Of a stretch of 64,000 nucleotides of DNA, positions 23,129-35,564 are shown one piece after another. The DNA is from Metellina segmentata. Lineage: Eukaryota; Arthropoda; Arachnida; Araneae; Tetragnathidae. The notes beneath the pieces were generated by a model. That model saw nothing but the letters and a program-made list of their open reading frames with translations, searched no databases and was not told the DNA's origin. Every line of letters begins with the position of its first letter. The first letter of the stretch is position 1. The position numbers and the translations under genes are program-made. The DNA lies in contig OX375872.1 of NCBI GenBank assembly GCA_947359465.1, positions 125,376,337 to 125,440,336 on the forward strand, in the 5' to 3' direction.

Positions 23129-23352
23129 CCCTCCTGGTGGTTTATATTCGCTTCGTAAACTGCCCTGTAGTGGCCAGCCTCCGTGCAAATACCTACTCCA
23201 AACTGTCATCCGTTCTGGCAAAAATCTGTTTTTCCTACTTGGATCTCCATTCCCTCTTGGAATTATAGGGCAGTTTTGTCTCGACTAGCTATCTCGCCTT
23301 TAGAAAATTAGACAGATCTTGGACTGGATACCTGATCGAAATACTTGGAAGG
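23129..23352. mobile_element. TTAA-flanked MITE, subfamily 2, copy 2
   Basis: TTAA at 23125-23128, then CCCTCCTGGTGGTTTATATT. It shares CTGCCCTGTAGTGGCCAGCC and the later ATAGGGCAGTTTTG-like and AGATCTTGGAC blocks with the copy at 14717-14929. The right TTAA has decayed to TTGG after ACTTGGAAGG. Confidence 0.7.
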
Positions 23353-23699
23353 TTGGACACATGCTCAGGGTTTGTATCTAATGTAAAGCAAAAGGAAGTC
23401 GAAATTGAGGACTGACCCTGATTCTTTACTGATTTCAATTTGTTTGAAATCATCAACGAAGGTGGATGCACTATTCCTAGCATAAATTACTACTTAGATA
23501 TCGATAACAATGTTACAGTATGTTTTCAAGCGACCCTAAGAGATTTAACTACGGAATCTTTAGAAGTAAATGGGAAAATAAAGAAATTCTTTCGCCGACT
23601 AAATAAAACACCAGTTCTGAAAGCCTTAGAAATTACCTTAAGTCAGTTCGAGTAACTAAATTTACAAGGTTACGAATACCGTGATAAATTTTAAATGTA

Positions 23700-24790
23700 C
23701 AGTCGCGGAAAAAAACGAATCATCTCCTTTATTTCGAGCACTATTTATACTAGAGCACATTCAAAGGTATTCAATAGGGTATAACATCCTCTACAAATCC
23801 AAAACAATTCCATAAGGGGACGTTTTTTTATCAAATTTTGCACAAACAACGAAATTTCTTTTGAAGCCATAATCAGATTATGCATCGTTAATTAGTCTAA
23901 ATATGAAATTTTATGTTTTACTACCTTTATATAATGAGATATTCAATCCTAAAGTTAGTATTAATTTCAGGGACCATCTCGACATAGAAGTCTATTTGTA
24001 CATCGAGATTAATTGTAGTTATAGGTAACCGAATTTCAAATTCAATACTATATCAAGGTATTTTTTAGCGATCCGAGAATTATTACACTAGTGGAAACGA
24101 TTTTAGAATTACATTATCATATATACTATGCAAGTGCAAACGATCCTAGAATTATTATCCAAGGTTTGTCGGAAGTTTTTTAAACTTTTGGTTTCCTCCT
24201 AAATTCGCAATAATGAGAAAACTTAATGTAGCTCGAAAACTAATCAGAATGAGCTGAAATTTCGCATGGTTATACCAGAAGTCCTTAATCGATTCCTCTA
24301 CAAATATAATAAGGTCCTAGTTCATTATGTTTTCGAACATTAATTTAATAATTATTGAACACTAAAAACTCTTTTTTTAAATAAAATATTAGGCGAATTT
24401 TGTTTGAGTTGTTTAACAGTAACGTAGTTCAAAATATCAGTGCTGTAGAAATATTATTTAGCAAGATGTACATAAAAATGTAAGAAACGAATTTTAACCA
24501 TTAGGAGCTCTAATCTTTCTGTGCTCATAACTTCGAAACGGTAAGACCTAATGACATGCAATTTGATCTCTGAAGTTAAATATAGATTCGACATTGAGTG
24601 TTGAAATAGGAGGTTCACATTGGAAATTATAAAGTTGGTGCTCAATTCAATATCAAGATGGCCCCTTATGCAAATTTTATTAACTTGAATTTACAGAAGA
24701 ACGTTAGGTTCCTGCCAAACGCCATTTTTGAATTTTATCTACTGTTAGAATTGCTCAAATGAAGAGGTATAGGTTTCTTTTCCGCGACTT
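23700..24790. mobile_element. Tc1-type non-autonomous element, 1.09 kb
   Basis: Left end CAGTCGCGGAAAAAAACGAAT after TA (23698-23699). The right end is the inverted form, TTTCTTTTCCGCGACT, followed by TA (24791-24792). The inverted repeats are short (about 20 bases, imperfect). No transposase motif was found in any frame inside. The CAGTCGCGG-type end with a TA target is common in arthropod Tc1 elements. Confidence 0.7.
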
Positions 24791-24846
24791 TACATGGGTA
24801 TTACAACAATGCAAATTGAGTACATTCTGTGGCACTTTTTCCCTCC

Positions 24847-24990
24847 AAATGGTTTTGACGAAATTTCTCGTCCATCAAGATCTGACCGGTTTTCTATTAT
24901 AACGAGATATCTCGTCTTTCAACATCTGGGCAGTTTTCTGGTAACGAGACATTTCTTCGAGACACCCACCAGGAGAGTTTCGTGGTCAAA
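24847..24990. mobile_element. TTAA-type palindromic MITE, copy C (eroded)
   Basis: TTTTGACGAAATTTCTCGTC (24862), ACGAGATATCTCGTC (24902) and ACGAGACATTTCTTCGAGAC (24943), ending in CACCCACCAGGAGAGTTTC; the TTAA sites are lost. Confidence 0.55.
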
Positions 24991-25690
24991 AATTTTTGGT
25001 TCCTTCAATGACGACTTATCAAGGTTTTACTGAATTTTGATTTCTAAGCGAAGAGCATGGGAAAGAAAGATTAAGACACGACCTAGTGTGAAGTTCATTG
25101 CTGCATGAAACCCACCTCGACATTGGTTGTTACTACACCATAGCGCATATCCATTAGTTGTAGGATTTTTACACCTCTCACATTTTATTCCCAATTCTTT
25201 TCCGAAACCTCTTTATTACGACGAAGCTATTTGAACACAACTTAAATTTGCGCGAGAGTATTTTTATACTCTTAATAACTTCCACACTTTTTACGCATTG
25301 TTATTCGAACGCTTTTACACGGTCGCTTAATATACTTTGTACGAGGATATACCTTTTTCTAAAAGCCAGTTTTACGACTTTGTATTCTCTCTTGTACCCT
25401 TCCCAACTAGAAGTTTTTTCTAGGTTGTGAGGGAAATATTGGGGCTAGAGTTGTGCGTACGGCTGTCCTCTGGACTCTTACATCGACACCTACATAGTAC
25501 ACTTTTGCAGAAGTACACGCAAGTCTATCTCGTGGATTCCATATGCTCCTCCCCATTGCAGCAATGGCATGATCTTGTTTGTTTGAAACACTTCAGAAAA
25601 TCGTTGGCCCGTGCACCGGCTTGTTCGTGTATAAAATTTAGTTGAAATTGTCTTTGAGATCTATGCTGTGCAGATAGCCTACCCTACCAT
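24991..25690. other. Unassigned sequence
   Basis: Frames 25248-25430 and 25427-25645 (+) are short, unrelated to anything known and unsupported. Confidence 0.35.
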
Positions 25691-25694
25691 ACCA

Positions 25695-26475
25695 CTATTC
25701 CACCAAATGCCACGTTGCAAATGTTTATGGAGTCTCTTGTGCTAAGGTGCGAGACTTGCACTAGGATTCTTGATTTTATCGTGTTTCAAGGTTATCTTTT
25801 TTGCGGGTAAATTCCTATGGTTCAAACATCAGCCGGTTGCAAAAGTTTTTGGGGTCTCGTGTGCGAGACTTGCACTAGTATTTTTTTTTATCCTAGTTCA
25901 CGCGGTTCTCTTGGTTGCGGGTAGAATCCTATGGTTCCAACATCAGCCTGCATGTTGCAGAGAAAATGTAGCCTGCACGCTGCAAATGTTTTTGGAGACT
26001 CTTGTGCAGAGGTGCAAAACTTTCACTAAGATTCTTGATTTGGGTCCTGGTTCAAGCGATTCCCTTATTTGTGGGTATAATCCTGAGGTTCAAACATCAG
26101 CCTGCGTATTGCAGAGAATATGAATCCTACAACTTAGAAATGCTTATGGGAACTCTTGTGCTAAAAGGTGCGAGACTTGCACTAGGATTCTTGATTTAGA
26201 TCTTCGATCAAGAGACTCCGTTGTTTGCTGGTAAAATCCCATGATTGGAACTGCATTTCACGTATATCAAGGGATGCAAAACTAATATCCGAGCCTTCAC
26301 CAAGATTCGTGGTTTGGATCCTCGATCAAGATTCATAAAACAACCTTGTTTTCTGGTATTCTATAATTCGAACATCAGCCTGTGTGTTACAGGGAATACA
26401 CGTTGCGAATGTTTATAGGACTCTAGTGCTAAGGTATGAGACTTGCACTAAGATTCTTAGTTTACATCCTAAGCA
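25695..26475. repeat. Tandem repeat, about 110-155-bp unit, six copies
   Basis: GTGCGAGACTTGCACTAGG and variants recur near 25752, 25865, 26014, 26170, 26307 and 26437. They alternate with a GGTTCAAACATCAGCCTG block and a TTGCAAATGTTTATGG block. Units differ by indels. Open frames across it come from the repeat. Confidence 0.75.
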
Positions 26476-26870
26476 AGTTCGCTGTTCAATTTTTATCCTT
26501 ACGTGCTTAGGGTTTTGGCAGGTACTCAAGAGTCCGATTTATCGGCACCAAAAATTTTCCTTTAGGGGAATGGAAATCCGAGCTGATAGTAGTGGATCAC
26601 TTGCGTATACTTTACCTTTTACTGGTTAAAGCACCCAAAGCAATGAAATGTGTGGCAGGAAAAATACTGCCCTGACTGTCAGGATAACAGCATGGCTAGT
26701 TCTGACCTCGTACAGCAGTGTTTCGGAATGACATGGAGGGATATGCATGCTGATCAGACATCTTTTAGATATTTTATATCAGGAAGGACATCACATAGAA
26801 GTGATATAATTTTGATCAGGGATAAGGAAAAAAGGTGCCTATAGTGCCTACCGCTACTGCGAACGCTTCC
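26476..26870. other. Unassigned sequence
   Basis: Nothing recognised. Confidence 0.35.
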
Positions 26871-26879
26871 ATTTAAAAA

Positions 26880-27200
26880 CGACCATTTTTCGCACCAGTG
26901 ATCAAAATCTTACCACCTGCGTACACTTTGGTTTGAATTGGTGTAAGAACGGGACATTTTTCCACGTGCCAGTATAATGAATGATCACCTGCATGCCATT
27001 GTTTTAGTTTTGGCTCAACAACAGAAGACACTTCTGAAGTCAGTAGTCGGTATCTGATCACCTACATGGTAGTTAAGTTTAGGAACAAGGGACATTTCTC
27101 GCGTCAGTAATCGAACCTGGTCACCTGCATGGTTGTTAAGTTTGGTTTATGAACAATGAACATATTTAGCGCGCCAGGTAATCGGAATCTGATCATCTGT
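26880..27200. repeat. Tandem repeat, about 75-bp unit, about four to five copies
   Basis: A block of the form GGGACATTT-TCGCG-CAGTAATCG, then TGATCACCTGCATGG and GTTAAGTTT, recurs near 26880, 26955, 27028, 27085 and 27160, with small indels. Confidence 0.65.
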
Positions 27201-27901
27201 ATACACTTAAATTCATATTGGTAAAAAAGAATAAAAATACACCAATCTAAAAAAACTACGTCTGATGGTTTCAAACACGAATTGGAATTTATTGTTGACA
27301 ACTTATGTTACAAGCATCTCAGACTTAAATATATATAGTGACAAGAAAATTCGTGAACAGTCTCTGTTAACATCACAACTTTTTACCCTTTCTTACAAGG
27401 TTAGTATGTAGACAATATGCTGATTTATGTGTATATCGTAGCTTGATGGCATATTAATGTTTTAAAAATTAGTCACATCAGTTGAAAATCAGTGCCGGAA
27501 ACCAGGCAATTCCTTTTGTATCATGCATTATTTAAATTCGTTAGAAAACCAATATGGTCATTGTTTTTCTACGGAGAATCGAAATATAGGTAGCGATATG
27601 ATGTAATCATTCTGATTGTCACATGCTTTGTAAATTGTGGGACGTGTAAGAACTACTACATGTAACTTTTTGTAACTTTGAGACTGAAACCTCTATGTTT
27701 AAAATTTATGAATTGCATTTCAATCAGATTCTAGACATCTGCTATTGTAAGTCAGGTATAATACTCATTAAAAACAGCGCAGAACAGAATTGTAATTGTG
27801 GATACTTTGTTAATAAAGCTACTATTTAGTTTTTGTAATGATATGGAGTTATTCTTTGTTCAAATCTTTTTATTACATGCTCATTATCGATTACTTTTAT
27901 A
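27201..27901. other. Unassigned AT-rich sequence
   Basis: No supported feature. Confidence 0.35.
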
Positions 27902-28170
27902 CAGGGTTATTCGGAAATCATGCGACAAGCGTCAAGGGGTGTTAGCGCACACTAAAAGAATGCTTTTTTTTTTGTATAGCAATGAATGGGCGTAAATGAC
28001 ATGTTTGGGCGCAAACACAAGAAATGTGCAGAAAATGAAATAAAACGTTAATGCACACCATTGTTTTACAATAACTGCTCAAAGGTGCCACCACCATTAT
28101 TAATGCAAGTTTGGCAGCGGCCATGCATGTATTGGTGGATTTTATGACCGTTAGAGTGCACTGTTTGGTG
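27902..28170 (-). pseudogene. Tc1/mariner remnant: transposase C-terminus plus one end
   Basis: Left end CAGGGTTATTCGGAAATCATG after TA. On the minus strand, ending near 28073, one frame reads CQTCINNGGGTFEQLL and then a stop, which resembles the last residues of many mariner-family transposases (C-I-x-x-x-G-G-x-F-x-x-L-L). No catalytic motif and no right end were found. Weakly supported. Confidence 0.4.
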
Positions 28171-28817
28171 TGGCGAGCTTGAACATCCTTCCTATGCTGG
28201 ACTTCGGCGGTTGAAAGGCGGGTTGCTCAAATAGACTTCGTTGCTAACATATACTTCGTCGCGACTCCAACATGAGAGTTAAATCTTACCTTCTAAGCAA
28301 TCTTCCGACCACAGAACCCAAACCCCTCACCAGCTTCCCCAATTCAATATCAATATGTCCCCCCTCTAAGGGACAGGACTACTACTTGACGATTATTAAA
28401 AGCGCATAAACTGCGCTCAAATAGACTTTCTTCTAATCCGGCGGATTTTGAGTGACAGTAGTTATTATAAAAGGAAGTCCCCACCACGACGTATAGGGGA
28501 GCAACATAAATAACAAGGGACTTTTTGGAATCTTTTCCAAAAGTGGCTTTATTAGGATCTAGTTCGGTTTTTGTGGATCAGATCTGTCGCGGCGATAAAG
28601 GAAGAGGGGAACTTTTTTGGCGTCTGCATGCCTCGCTTAAAATTTGACATGAGCGAAATATGTTGAGTCACAATTTAAAACTTGTGTGTGAAGACTGGGG
28701 CGAGGGGGAATTTTGCGCATGCGTTCGGGATCGTCTCCTGCGGGCCAATGATTTCCAACATTTGTGCTTGCATTTCATGGGGGGGTTCTTTTCAGGTATT
28801 GGCACATTTTGATGGGC
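28171..28817. other. Unassigned sequence
   Basis: Slightly G+C-richer than its surroundings; no gene, repeat or RNA recognised. Confidence 0.35.
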
Positions 28818-28853
28818 GTACCACGTAATTTTGAACCACGGTCAGATGACGAG
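28818..28853 (-). mobile_element. SINE body fragment (minus)
   Basis: ACCACGTAATTTTGAACCACG and GTCAGATGACGAGG are the reverse complement of the common SINE body; the rest of this copy is missing. Confidence 0.7.
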
Positions 28854-28856
28854 GAA

Positions 28857-29050
28857 GAGCAACGGCTTAGCAACCGAAGGATTGCGAGTTCGAAACGGTC
28901 CAGCAAAGGACGACCGTCGTGAACACGGGGGGATGGTGCGCGTTAAATATGTCGTGGTTCAAATGTCCACGTTGGCTTGGTGTGGACGTTAGGAGAGTGG
29001 GTTGTCAGCTCAAGTGTTAACCTCATCATCTCACCGCGATTCAAAATTAT
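28857..29050 (+). mobile_element. SINE, head type II, 3'-incomplete
   Basis: The tRNA-like head portion TTAGCAACCGAAGGATTGCG, with B-box-like GAGTTCGAAAC, is followed by the body blocks GTTAAATATGTCGTGG, TCAAATGTCCACGTTGG and TCATCTCACCGCG. It ends at about 29050, where an unrelated dispersed repeat begins. Confidence 0.75.
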
Positions 29051-29059
29051 GAAGCGTTG

Positions 29060-29212
29060 TTTGGGGTTTTATGGCGCAAGGACCATATTTGGCTATGCTA
29101 CACAAGACATAATAGACATACACTTGGTGAGAGAAATACACCTAAGCAGGTATCGCACCTAGCGCCACGAACTTGGTAGGGAGTTTCGATGCACACAAAC
29201 TAGACCTGGCTA
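29060..29212. repeat. Dispersed repeat (GTTTTATGGCGCAAGGACC family)
   Basis: GGGTTTTATGGCGCAAGGACC then ATATTTGGCTATGCTACAC. The same start occurs at 60381-60411 (broken by the BEL LTR) and, more diverged, at 7760 and 39510. The nature of the family is unknown; the short frame at 28977-29162 runs into it. Confidence 0.55.
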
Positions 29213-29538
29213 GGTAGATAGTTAATTAACGTCGCACTGGAGCAACACAACAGGATAGTGGCGATTCGGGACGAATAGATACGTGATCGATCCCGAAAAA
29301 AAAGATCCAAAGACCAGGCCTCGTAATGTTAAACCATGCTCAGATGACGAGGTCAACACCTGAGCTGGCACCCCACTCTCCAAGCTTCCACGCCACGTCA
29401 ACTTCAGGACATTCGAGGCCATGACATATTTAACGTACACCAGCCGCCATGTACACTACGCTCTTAGGTTGGATCTAGTTTTGAACTCGCAACCCTTCGG
29501 TTGCTAGTCCGCTACTCTTTCAACTGGGCTACCGCGGG
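29213..29538 (-). mobile_element. SINE, head type II, near full length
   Basis: On the minus strand it reads head to tail from GTAGCCCAGTTG and AGCAACCGAAGGGTTGCG (about 29535-29475), with GAGTTCAAAAC as B-box-like, through the body to GCGACGTTAATTAAC (29220). A small insertion with a run of A lies near 29300. Confidence 0.8.
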
Positions 29539-31299
29539 GGGACAGTTACTGTATAACCATGTAATAGAATGATATTTTTCTGATATTCGCAAGTCAGAGA
29601 ATCATTTTGGGACAATAAAAGGAATTTTATTGCCACCATATAAAGAGGGCTTACTATATTAGCATACGCATTGCATCTATTAAATTCATAGGAATATATT
29701 CGAATATATCGCACATCCATTTGTCATTAGAATTCCTTGTGGTTTTCGCAAAATATTCCTTCTAAAATTTGTTTGCATTTTCCACAGCTGGTCGTGTATG
29801 GAATATAACGATATGTTCCCAAAATGACTTCTCTTTCCGTGCTAAACAAGATGTTATATTTTTAAGACATTTATTCCTGCTTACTTGTATGGTGGAAAAA
29901 ATGATAATTCAAAATAAAATTGCAGAATAGAAAGAGCTGGAACTAATGTCCGGTAAAGATTTATTGGTCGATCCAGCTAGTAATAAAAAAGAGGAGCCTG
30001 TGAGTCGGAGTGTTTCAATGTTTGCCTTGAAAATTCTACGATTATCGTATTTTCGAGGGTTTTTATGGATGCTACATGACTAATTATATATATATATGCT
30101 GTTGCACATAGCTTTCCAAGGCACTCTGCAGATTGGAAATGACCGATAGGATTTATGTCTGAGTTTCTGACACATCCCACCACTTTAGGTCTGTAATTGG
30201 CATATAACCCCACCAAAACGACATTAAAAAGTCAGCGAACCCATTGTAGGTGTAGTCGGGGGGGCCAACTGGGTCGGAGAGTGTTTACAAAACAAAGCAG
30301 TAAAAATGCCATTGCACGCATCTTCTTCCCCTCTGAAGCAGCAGGCAGAGAAGAAGGAACTTCTAAACTCCGTCAGAATCACGGGAAAATAGCTTCGGAG
30401 AGAATTAAGAAGGAGGTGGTTACTTCAACATGTCTCAATAGAGTGTGGATTTAAATGACGGATTTTTGAAAACTCTCTCTGACACTCACTAAATCTCGCA
30501 GTGTGCATGTTAGAGGCTTTTCCAGAAAAAGCTGCAAGGACACGAAGTCCGGCTCAACAGACGTAAATGTGATGAATCCCGATATGCCGTCGCCCTTTCA
30601 AAATCTCATGCAATATAATCTAGCGGTTTATCGCGTATCAACGGCACATCTCATCCAATACACCAGGACGATATTAATACATTTAGAAATAATTGCACAA
30701 GCAAAGGATTCTCCAACCTTTAAAGGAAGATACTATTAGTACTTTCCTTAGATTAGAATCCTATTGAACGATTCCGCAGCTCATTTCCTTGGCATAGAAT
30801 TCTTTGGAGACTAGTCCTATTGGTCATCCTTGAATATTCTACGACTATCATATTTTCGAGGATGTTTACGGATGCTAGACGACTAATACATTTAGAACCA
30901 ACTGCTCATGTATTGGTCATTAGTTAACAACGGACTTTTGCTGGCTCTTTGATAAATACCTTGCGTAGTAAAACATAACCATAAAGCGACAAGTCAACCC
31001 TTTCTAAAAAAAATACAGCATTTATAGTTGAAATTTTTGTATTCATTCTATGTAGGAACGTTTAATTGACCCTAGAACACGCTTAACCCAACTTGTACCC
31101 AAGATTAACCCTTCGAGATATCCGAACGGTGTAGCATTGCTTTTACCTCACAACAACACTTAATGACTAAATAGCCACATCGTTGAGTAAACAGGGATTC
31201 TTCAAGCTTTGGAAGGATTCTATTGATCCTTTCCTTGGATTTAAATCCTTTGTAACGATTCTTGGAAATATTTTATTAAACTTTCCTCCCCATAGGGTA
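29539..31299. other. Mostly unassigned; contains a direct duplication and CCTTTCCTTAG-type motifs
   Basis: About 65 bases at 30020-30085 (ATTCTACGATTATCGTATTTT, then CGAGGGTTTTTATGGATGCTA) recur at 30832-30895 in the same orientation. Near 30745-30825 and 31205-31275 there are copies of a short motif (TTTCCTTGGATTTAAATCC, ACGATTCT) also seen at 32850-33150 and, inverted, at 55910-56150. Frames at 30197-30454 and 30503-30739 show nothing recognisable. Confidence 0.4.
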
Positions 31300-32940
31300 G
31301 TTCTCAAAAGGTGGGAACAAGACACATTTTATAACTTTAAGCTTTGACAGCAAATAAATTTAATTCTTAAAATCAGGTTTTTTTCTCAATGTGTTTTTAG
31401 TTCTGTTCAGAGACAAGAATTAGCATTATTTATTACAATAGTTTGGTGTGTAAATATCCTTAAAATTAAAATCTTTAGTTAAAAATGTCGGATTTTGGAC
31501 ATTTATAATGTTAACTGAAACAGTACATCACCAAGAAAATAAATTCTAGTGTGTTTTCCAGAATTGCAGAAAAAAATAAGAAATGAATAGAGCATAAGGA
31601 TAGTTTGTTTACTATTTTGATCAGTAGATGGCATCATTAGTTTAAAATTTTGAAGAAGAAACAATACTAAAGCCATCCATCATGTTTCGCGATGTCCAAA
31701 AGTAACAATCGAAATAGCTTTATACCTGAAGCAAAAATGTATTGGTAAGTACTTTAAACTGCATTTATATGTCTTTAAAAAAAAAATTTTAAATTTTTTA
31801 AATGCTTTAAGACTTTTTTATGTGTTTTTGTGCATTTTCTATGTCGTAAATATACTTTTCTTATTTTAATAATGCGATGTTAAAATTGCGTAACGATCGG
31901 ATTGCCAATTTTTTTACAGAATTAATTTGTGTTACGAAGGTGTCGATGTCCCAAAACATAAAGAAAAATACAATTACAATCTCTTTTCATCAGATTAATA
32001 GTTTTTTTTATCGAAAACTAAAGTGAATTTAGCAGATGCAATATTAATACCACATTACTAGGCACATGTCCAGCAAACGTGTACGATCGATGTCAAATGG
32101 CGACGGCGTCGATCGTAACTCGAATTTGGACGTGATGCAGCAACAAACTCAATTCGATTGTAAAGAATTTCGTTTTTTTTTTTTTAATGATATTTTTTTT
32201 TTCTGCTTTATGGCTGTAATGAGGTTTTGAATAAATTTTTAAGATGAAACTTAGATTTTTACACCGGTTTTTTTCCTGATTAATTCTACAGGAATCATAA
32301 CTTTTCCAGGAGTTTTCAAGGATAAAGTTAATTTTTTTGTAATCATGTTTTCCTTTTTGTAATATATATTATTTAAAAGATCACAAAAATCAACCAAGCC
32401 CAAAATGTTTGGAATTAGTAATAAAACTTTACAGAATTACACAAATCCATGATTTGAAAATCTGGAAAAACAAAATTCATATTTTAGAATATATTCAAAT
32501 CTAATCTAATATTAAAGCGTTGACAGTTTGTAACTAATTTATTCTTAGTCATTAGACTTGGGAAATGCCAAAGTTGTGTAACGTACAGGCCAGCAATGTC
32601 CAAAATCTGTAATCTACAGGAAAGCAATGTCAAAAATCTGTAACCTACAGATATTGTACTTAAATGTTTTAATTAGTAATTTTGCATAACAGTTCCTGTC
32701 TTTGAATGATTGTATATTGTATTCTAGGCCTATAAAAATACAGCAAAAAAGTATTGATGTTAAATTTCAAAATTTTAAAAATTATTTAGTGTTTCCACAT
32801 TTTGAGAATATCCCTATAATAATTCTTTGGAAATTTTTTTTTTAATTTCCTTAGGTTCGAATCCTTTCGAAAGATTCTCTCTTTATTGAAGTTTCCTTAG
32901 AATCTATCCAAAGTAATCTAACCCAAGGAAAAGGTTAAAA
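31300..32940. other. Unassigned AT-rich sequence with a short tandem repeat at 32570-32655
   Basis: At 32570-32655 a unit of about 30 bases (AGCAATGTCAAAAATCTGTAA plus CCTACAG) occurs nearly three times. No gene recognised. Confidence 0.4.
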
Positions 32941-32971
32941 AGAGTAGTGTTTTGGGTTATAATATTCTTCT

Positions 32972-33024
<53 letters not shown>
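32972..33024. repeat. (CT)n microsatellite
   Basis: About 53 bases of CT dinucleotides with a single A interruption near 32995. Confidence 0.95.
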
Positions 33025-34140
33025 AATAAAATTTTCTTAAGTTGAAATTCTCTGAAAAAAATTCTATTGCGCCCTTTCCTTAGAATAAAAAATTCCTTTG
33101 AAACTATTATATTGCTCCTTTCTTTAGAAAGTTTATATTGGTCAAGGTCGAGATTGGTTATGTAAATACAGGGAAGACTAGGTGGAATTATGCGAGTGCA
33201 ACTCTCAGTGGGTTTGGTTTTGCCAGTTCAAATCTCGCTGTGCATCAGAGTTTGGACCCTTCATGGCAGGTCTCGACTTAAAAATAAACGACCTGGAGAG
33301 CTAAGCTCACGTGGTGGCGAATTCTAGGCAAGGCACCACTGCGGAATATATTTTCTGCTGGCAATTTCTTCAAAAAGTTTCAGAATAATACAGAGAAATT
33401 CTCTTTTCTTTGAATCACTTTCCTTTACAAGTTCTCTGTATTACACTACCACGGAACCCTTTCCTGTCGCTGCAGTTTCAATTACCACAAGCATAATAAG
33501 CAGCCTTCCAAAATCCATAAAAACGAAATACATAACATACGAATTTTATTTTCCTAAATTAAAATGAAATTACTCCTCGATTCTTTCGCATAACTGCCCT
33601 TGAAAAGCTTTCTCGTATCATTAAACAAAAAAAGGCGCCTAATTAAGTTTACCAGTGCAGTGAGTTGTCGATACACTTGTGCAACAAAGGGAAAAGCAAT
33701 TTGGAATGAAACGATCGCGTTGCGTGAGTTTGCGAGCACATGATGAAGCAAGCTCATCGCGAGAAATGAAAAATAAAGTTCCGTACAAAGCTCAGAAAAT
33801 AAAGCGACAGGGAATTGATTGAAACCATTTTCTTCGACCTCTTTGTTACTTTAACAAAGAGTCCAAGTGCCGCAGCCGCTGAGGAAGGAATTATTTCCAT
33901 TCGGTTATTTTACTCCGCCAGATCAAAAAACTCATCATTGGTTAATATGACTGGTTTTTTTGATAATGAAAAGATTTACAATTGCACAATGGAAAAATTA
34001 ATTTCATTATTTACGCTGTCGACTGATGTGCTTTTAATTTGTACTGGCTATCTCGTAACATCAAATGTAGTCAGTCTGTGCAATATGCTGATCTGTTGAA
34101 TAAGAATTCAAATATGCTTTTCGTCTGAATATCGTTGGTG
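33025..34140. other. Unassigned sequence; possible decayed SINE-like head near 33190-33260
   Basis: GCCAGTTCAAATCTCGCTG near 33220 has a B-box-like core but no partner body. Frames at 33554-33757 and 33815-34099 are not recognisable. Confidence 0.3.
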
Positions 34141-34144
34141 CAGC

Positions 34145-34405
34145 GGCAACCCGTTAAGTAGACTCGCGGATTAGCAACCGGACGGTTGGGAAACTCGATC
34201 CATCCAAAGACTGTCGTGTACATGTGGGCTAGTGCCCATTAAACCTGTCGCGGCCTCAAATGTCCTCACGTTGGAGGGGTGTGGGAGTTTGGAAAGGGGT
34301 ACCAGCTCAGGTGGGGTTACCTCGGCTACTGCACTTTACATCTGTTGTAGTCTCATTTGTACTCAGATGGACGTAGCGTGGCAGCTTGGGAAGTGGAGTG
34401 CCTTC
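34145..34405 (+). mobile_element. SINE, head type II, with partially repeated body
   Basis: The head TTAGCAACCGGACGGTTGGG is followed by the body blocks GGGCTAGTGCCCATTAAACC and TCAAATGTCCTCACGTTGG and a CAGCTCAGGT block ending near 34325. A second copy of the middle of the body (CTGTTGTAGTCTCATTTGTA to AGTGGAGTGCC) follows at about 34332-34405, so two fragments lie side by side. Confidence 0.7.
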
Positions 34406-34640
34406 ACAGGGTCGAGCTAACTTGACCCTACACAGTACTCTTCATACAGCCCCCACCCTACTGAATACCCTACATAGAGGAAAAAAGTCTCATGAGTGCA
34501 ATTGCTACGCTCTGATTTGCCAATAGACGAATCCTTCACTGTGACGTAGTCGGGCGAGTGGTGTGCCAATAAACACCACGACACAGCCAAATTTACAATT
34601 AAACTATCTGTTTAGTTGAAATATACATATTTACATTCAG

Positions 34641-34923
34641 GGATTTGTTTCCCTTGGTCGTGTACGCAGCAGACGATCTTAAGGGATCTACTCAAACGGC
34701 CGTCTCGAACGAGCAGCAAGAAACACCTCTGCTCAACTCGAGCTCTGCAATTCTGTTCTCTAGTCCCGACAATTTCACTGGGAAAACCAGGGAGTCGTCG
34801 TGCACCCCGGAAGACCATCTGTACACCAAGGAGATTGCCATAGAAGACCACCCCGATATGTGTTTCGGGATTTACGGCCGGAGGTCAGTGGTGTTGTCCT
34901 CTGATACCGAGCTGATACTATGA
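34641..34923 (+). CDS. Candidate terminal exon of an unrecognised protein-coding gene
   Basis: An acceptor-like TTTACATTCAG ends at 34640. The open frame that follows (one base completes a split codon, then GAT TTG TTT) gives a 93-residue C-terminal tail ending SSDTELIL and TGA at 34921-34923. It is richer in G+C, with many C- or G-ending codons, unlike its AT-rich surroundings and like the ANKRD50 exon. Two AATAAA hexamers lie at 34999-35010, a natural distance for a short 3' UTR. The peptide is hydrophilic (ETPLLNSSS, SSCTPEDH, KEIAIEDHPD), with no domain I recognise; it could be the cytoplasmic tail of a membrane protein, but that is a guess. No upstream exon was found. It may also be chance. 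Confidence 0.45.
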
Positions 34924-34998
34924 ACATTAGAGGCACTGCATACGTCAGACGCGCGAGTGTTTTTATTCGTTGAAAGTATTGTGACGTCACTTTCAATG

Positions 34999-35010
34999 AA
35001 TAAAAATAAA
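34999..35010 (+). terminator. Candidate poly(A) signals after the unrecognised exon
   Basis: Two overlapping AATAAA hexamers about 75-85 bases past the stop codon at 34923. AATAAA is common by chance in such AT-rich DNA, so this is only supportive. Confidence 0.35.
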
Positions 35011-35289
35011 ATTACATTGAAACGATGAAAAATAGTTATTCGAAATAAATATTCAGTATTTCCAATTTCCATTCAAAATTTTATTCTGCATTCATTTACT
35101 CTATAAGATAAATTTTCTAATACAAATACGTAAATTCAAGTTAAGTTAACCTCAAGTACATGCTTTGTATTTACGAGACGTCTACATAAGATTTCAACCA
35201 TACAGGAAATATAACAATAGAGCGAGCAATGCTAACCCATTTGTGTGCCAAGTACTTAACAATCACGTGACCAAAACTAGTAGTAACGT

Positions 35290-35530
35290 GACCCTTAGAC
35301 TACTTTCGTTTTCGAAGACTCATCATTTGATTGGTCCACGGTACGGGTGAAGACACCCATTCATAAATTCATCATATGATTGATTTGGCATAATAGTAGA
35401 TTTCTCAAAGTGACCATTTTCGTCTGCTGGGTGGAACCTAACATTCATCATGTGATTGGTCCACGAGATGGGAGTAGACGCCCATCCATTAATTCATCAT
35501 CTAATTGGTCCATTGATAGATTGTCTGACT
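35290..35530. repeat. Short tandem repeat around TTCATCATNTGATTGGTCCA
   Basis: The motif CATCATTTGATTGGTCCACG and variants occur near 35322, 35368, 35446 and 35493, separated by GGTGAAGACACCCATTCAT-like spacers; about four degenerate units. Confidence 0.6.
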
Positions 35531-35564
35531 GCAGTAGACTTCGCGATTTCACAGCTTTTGTCGC

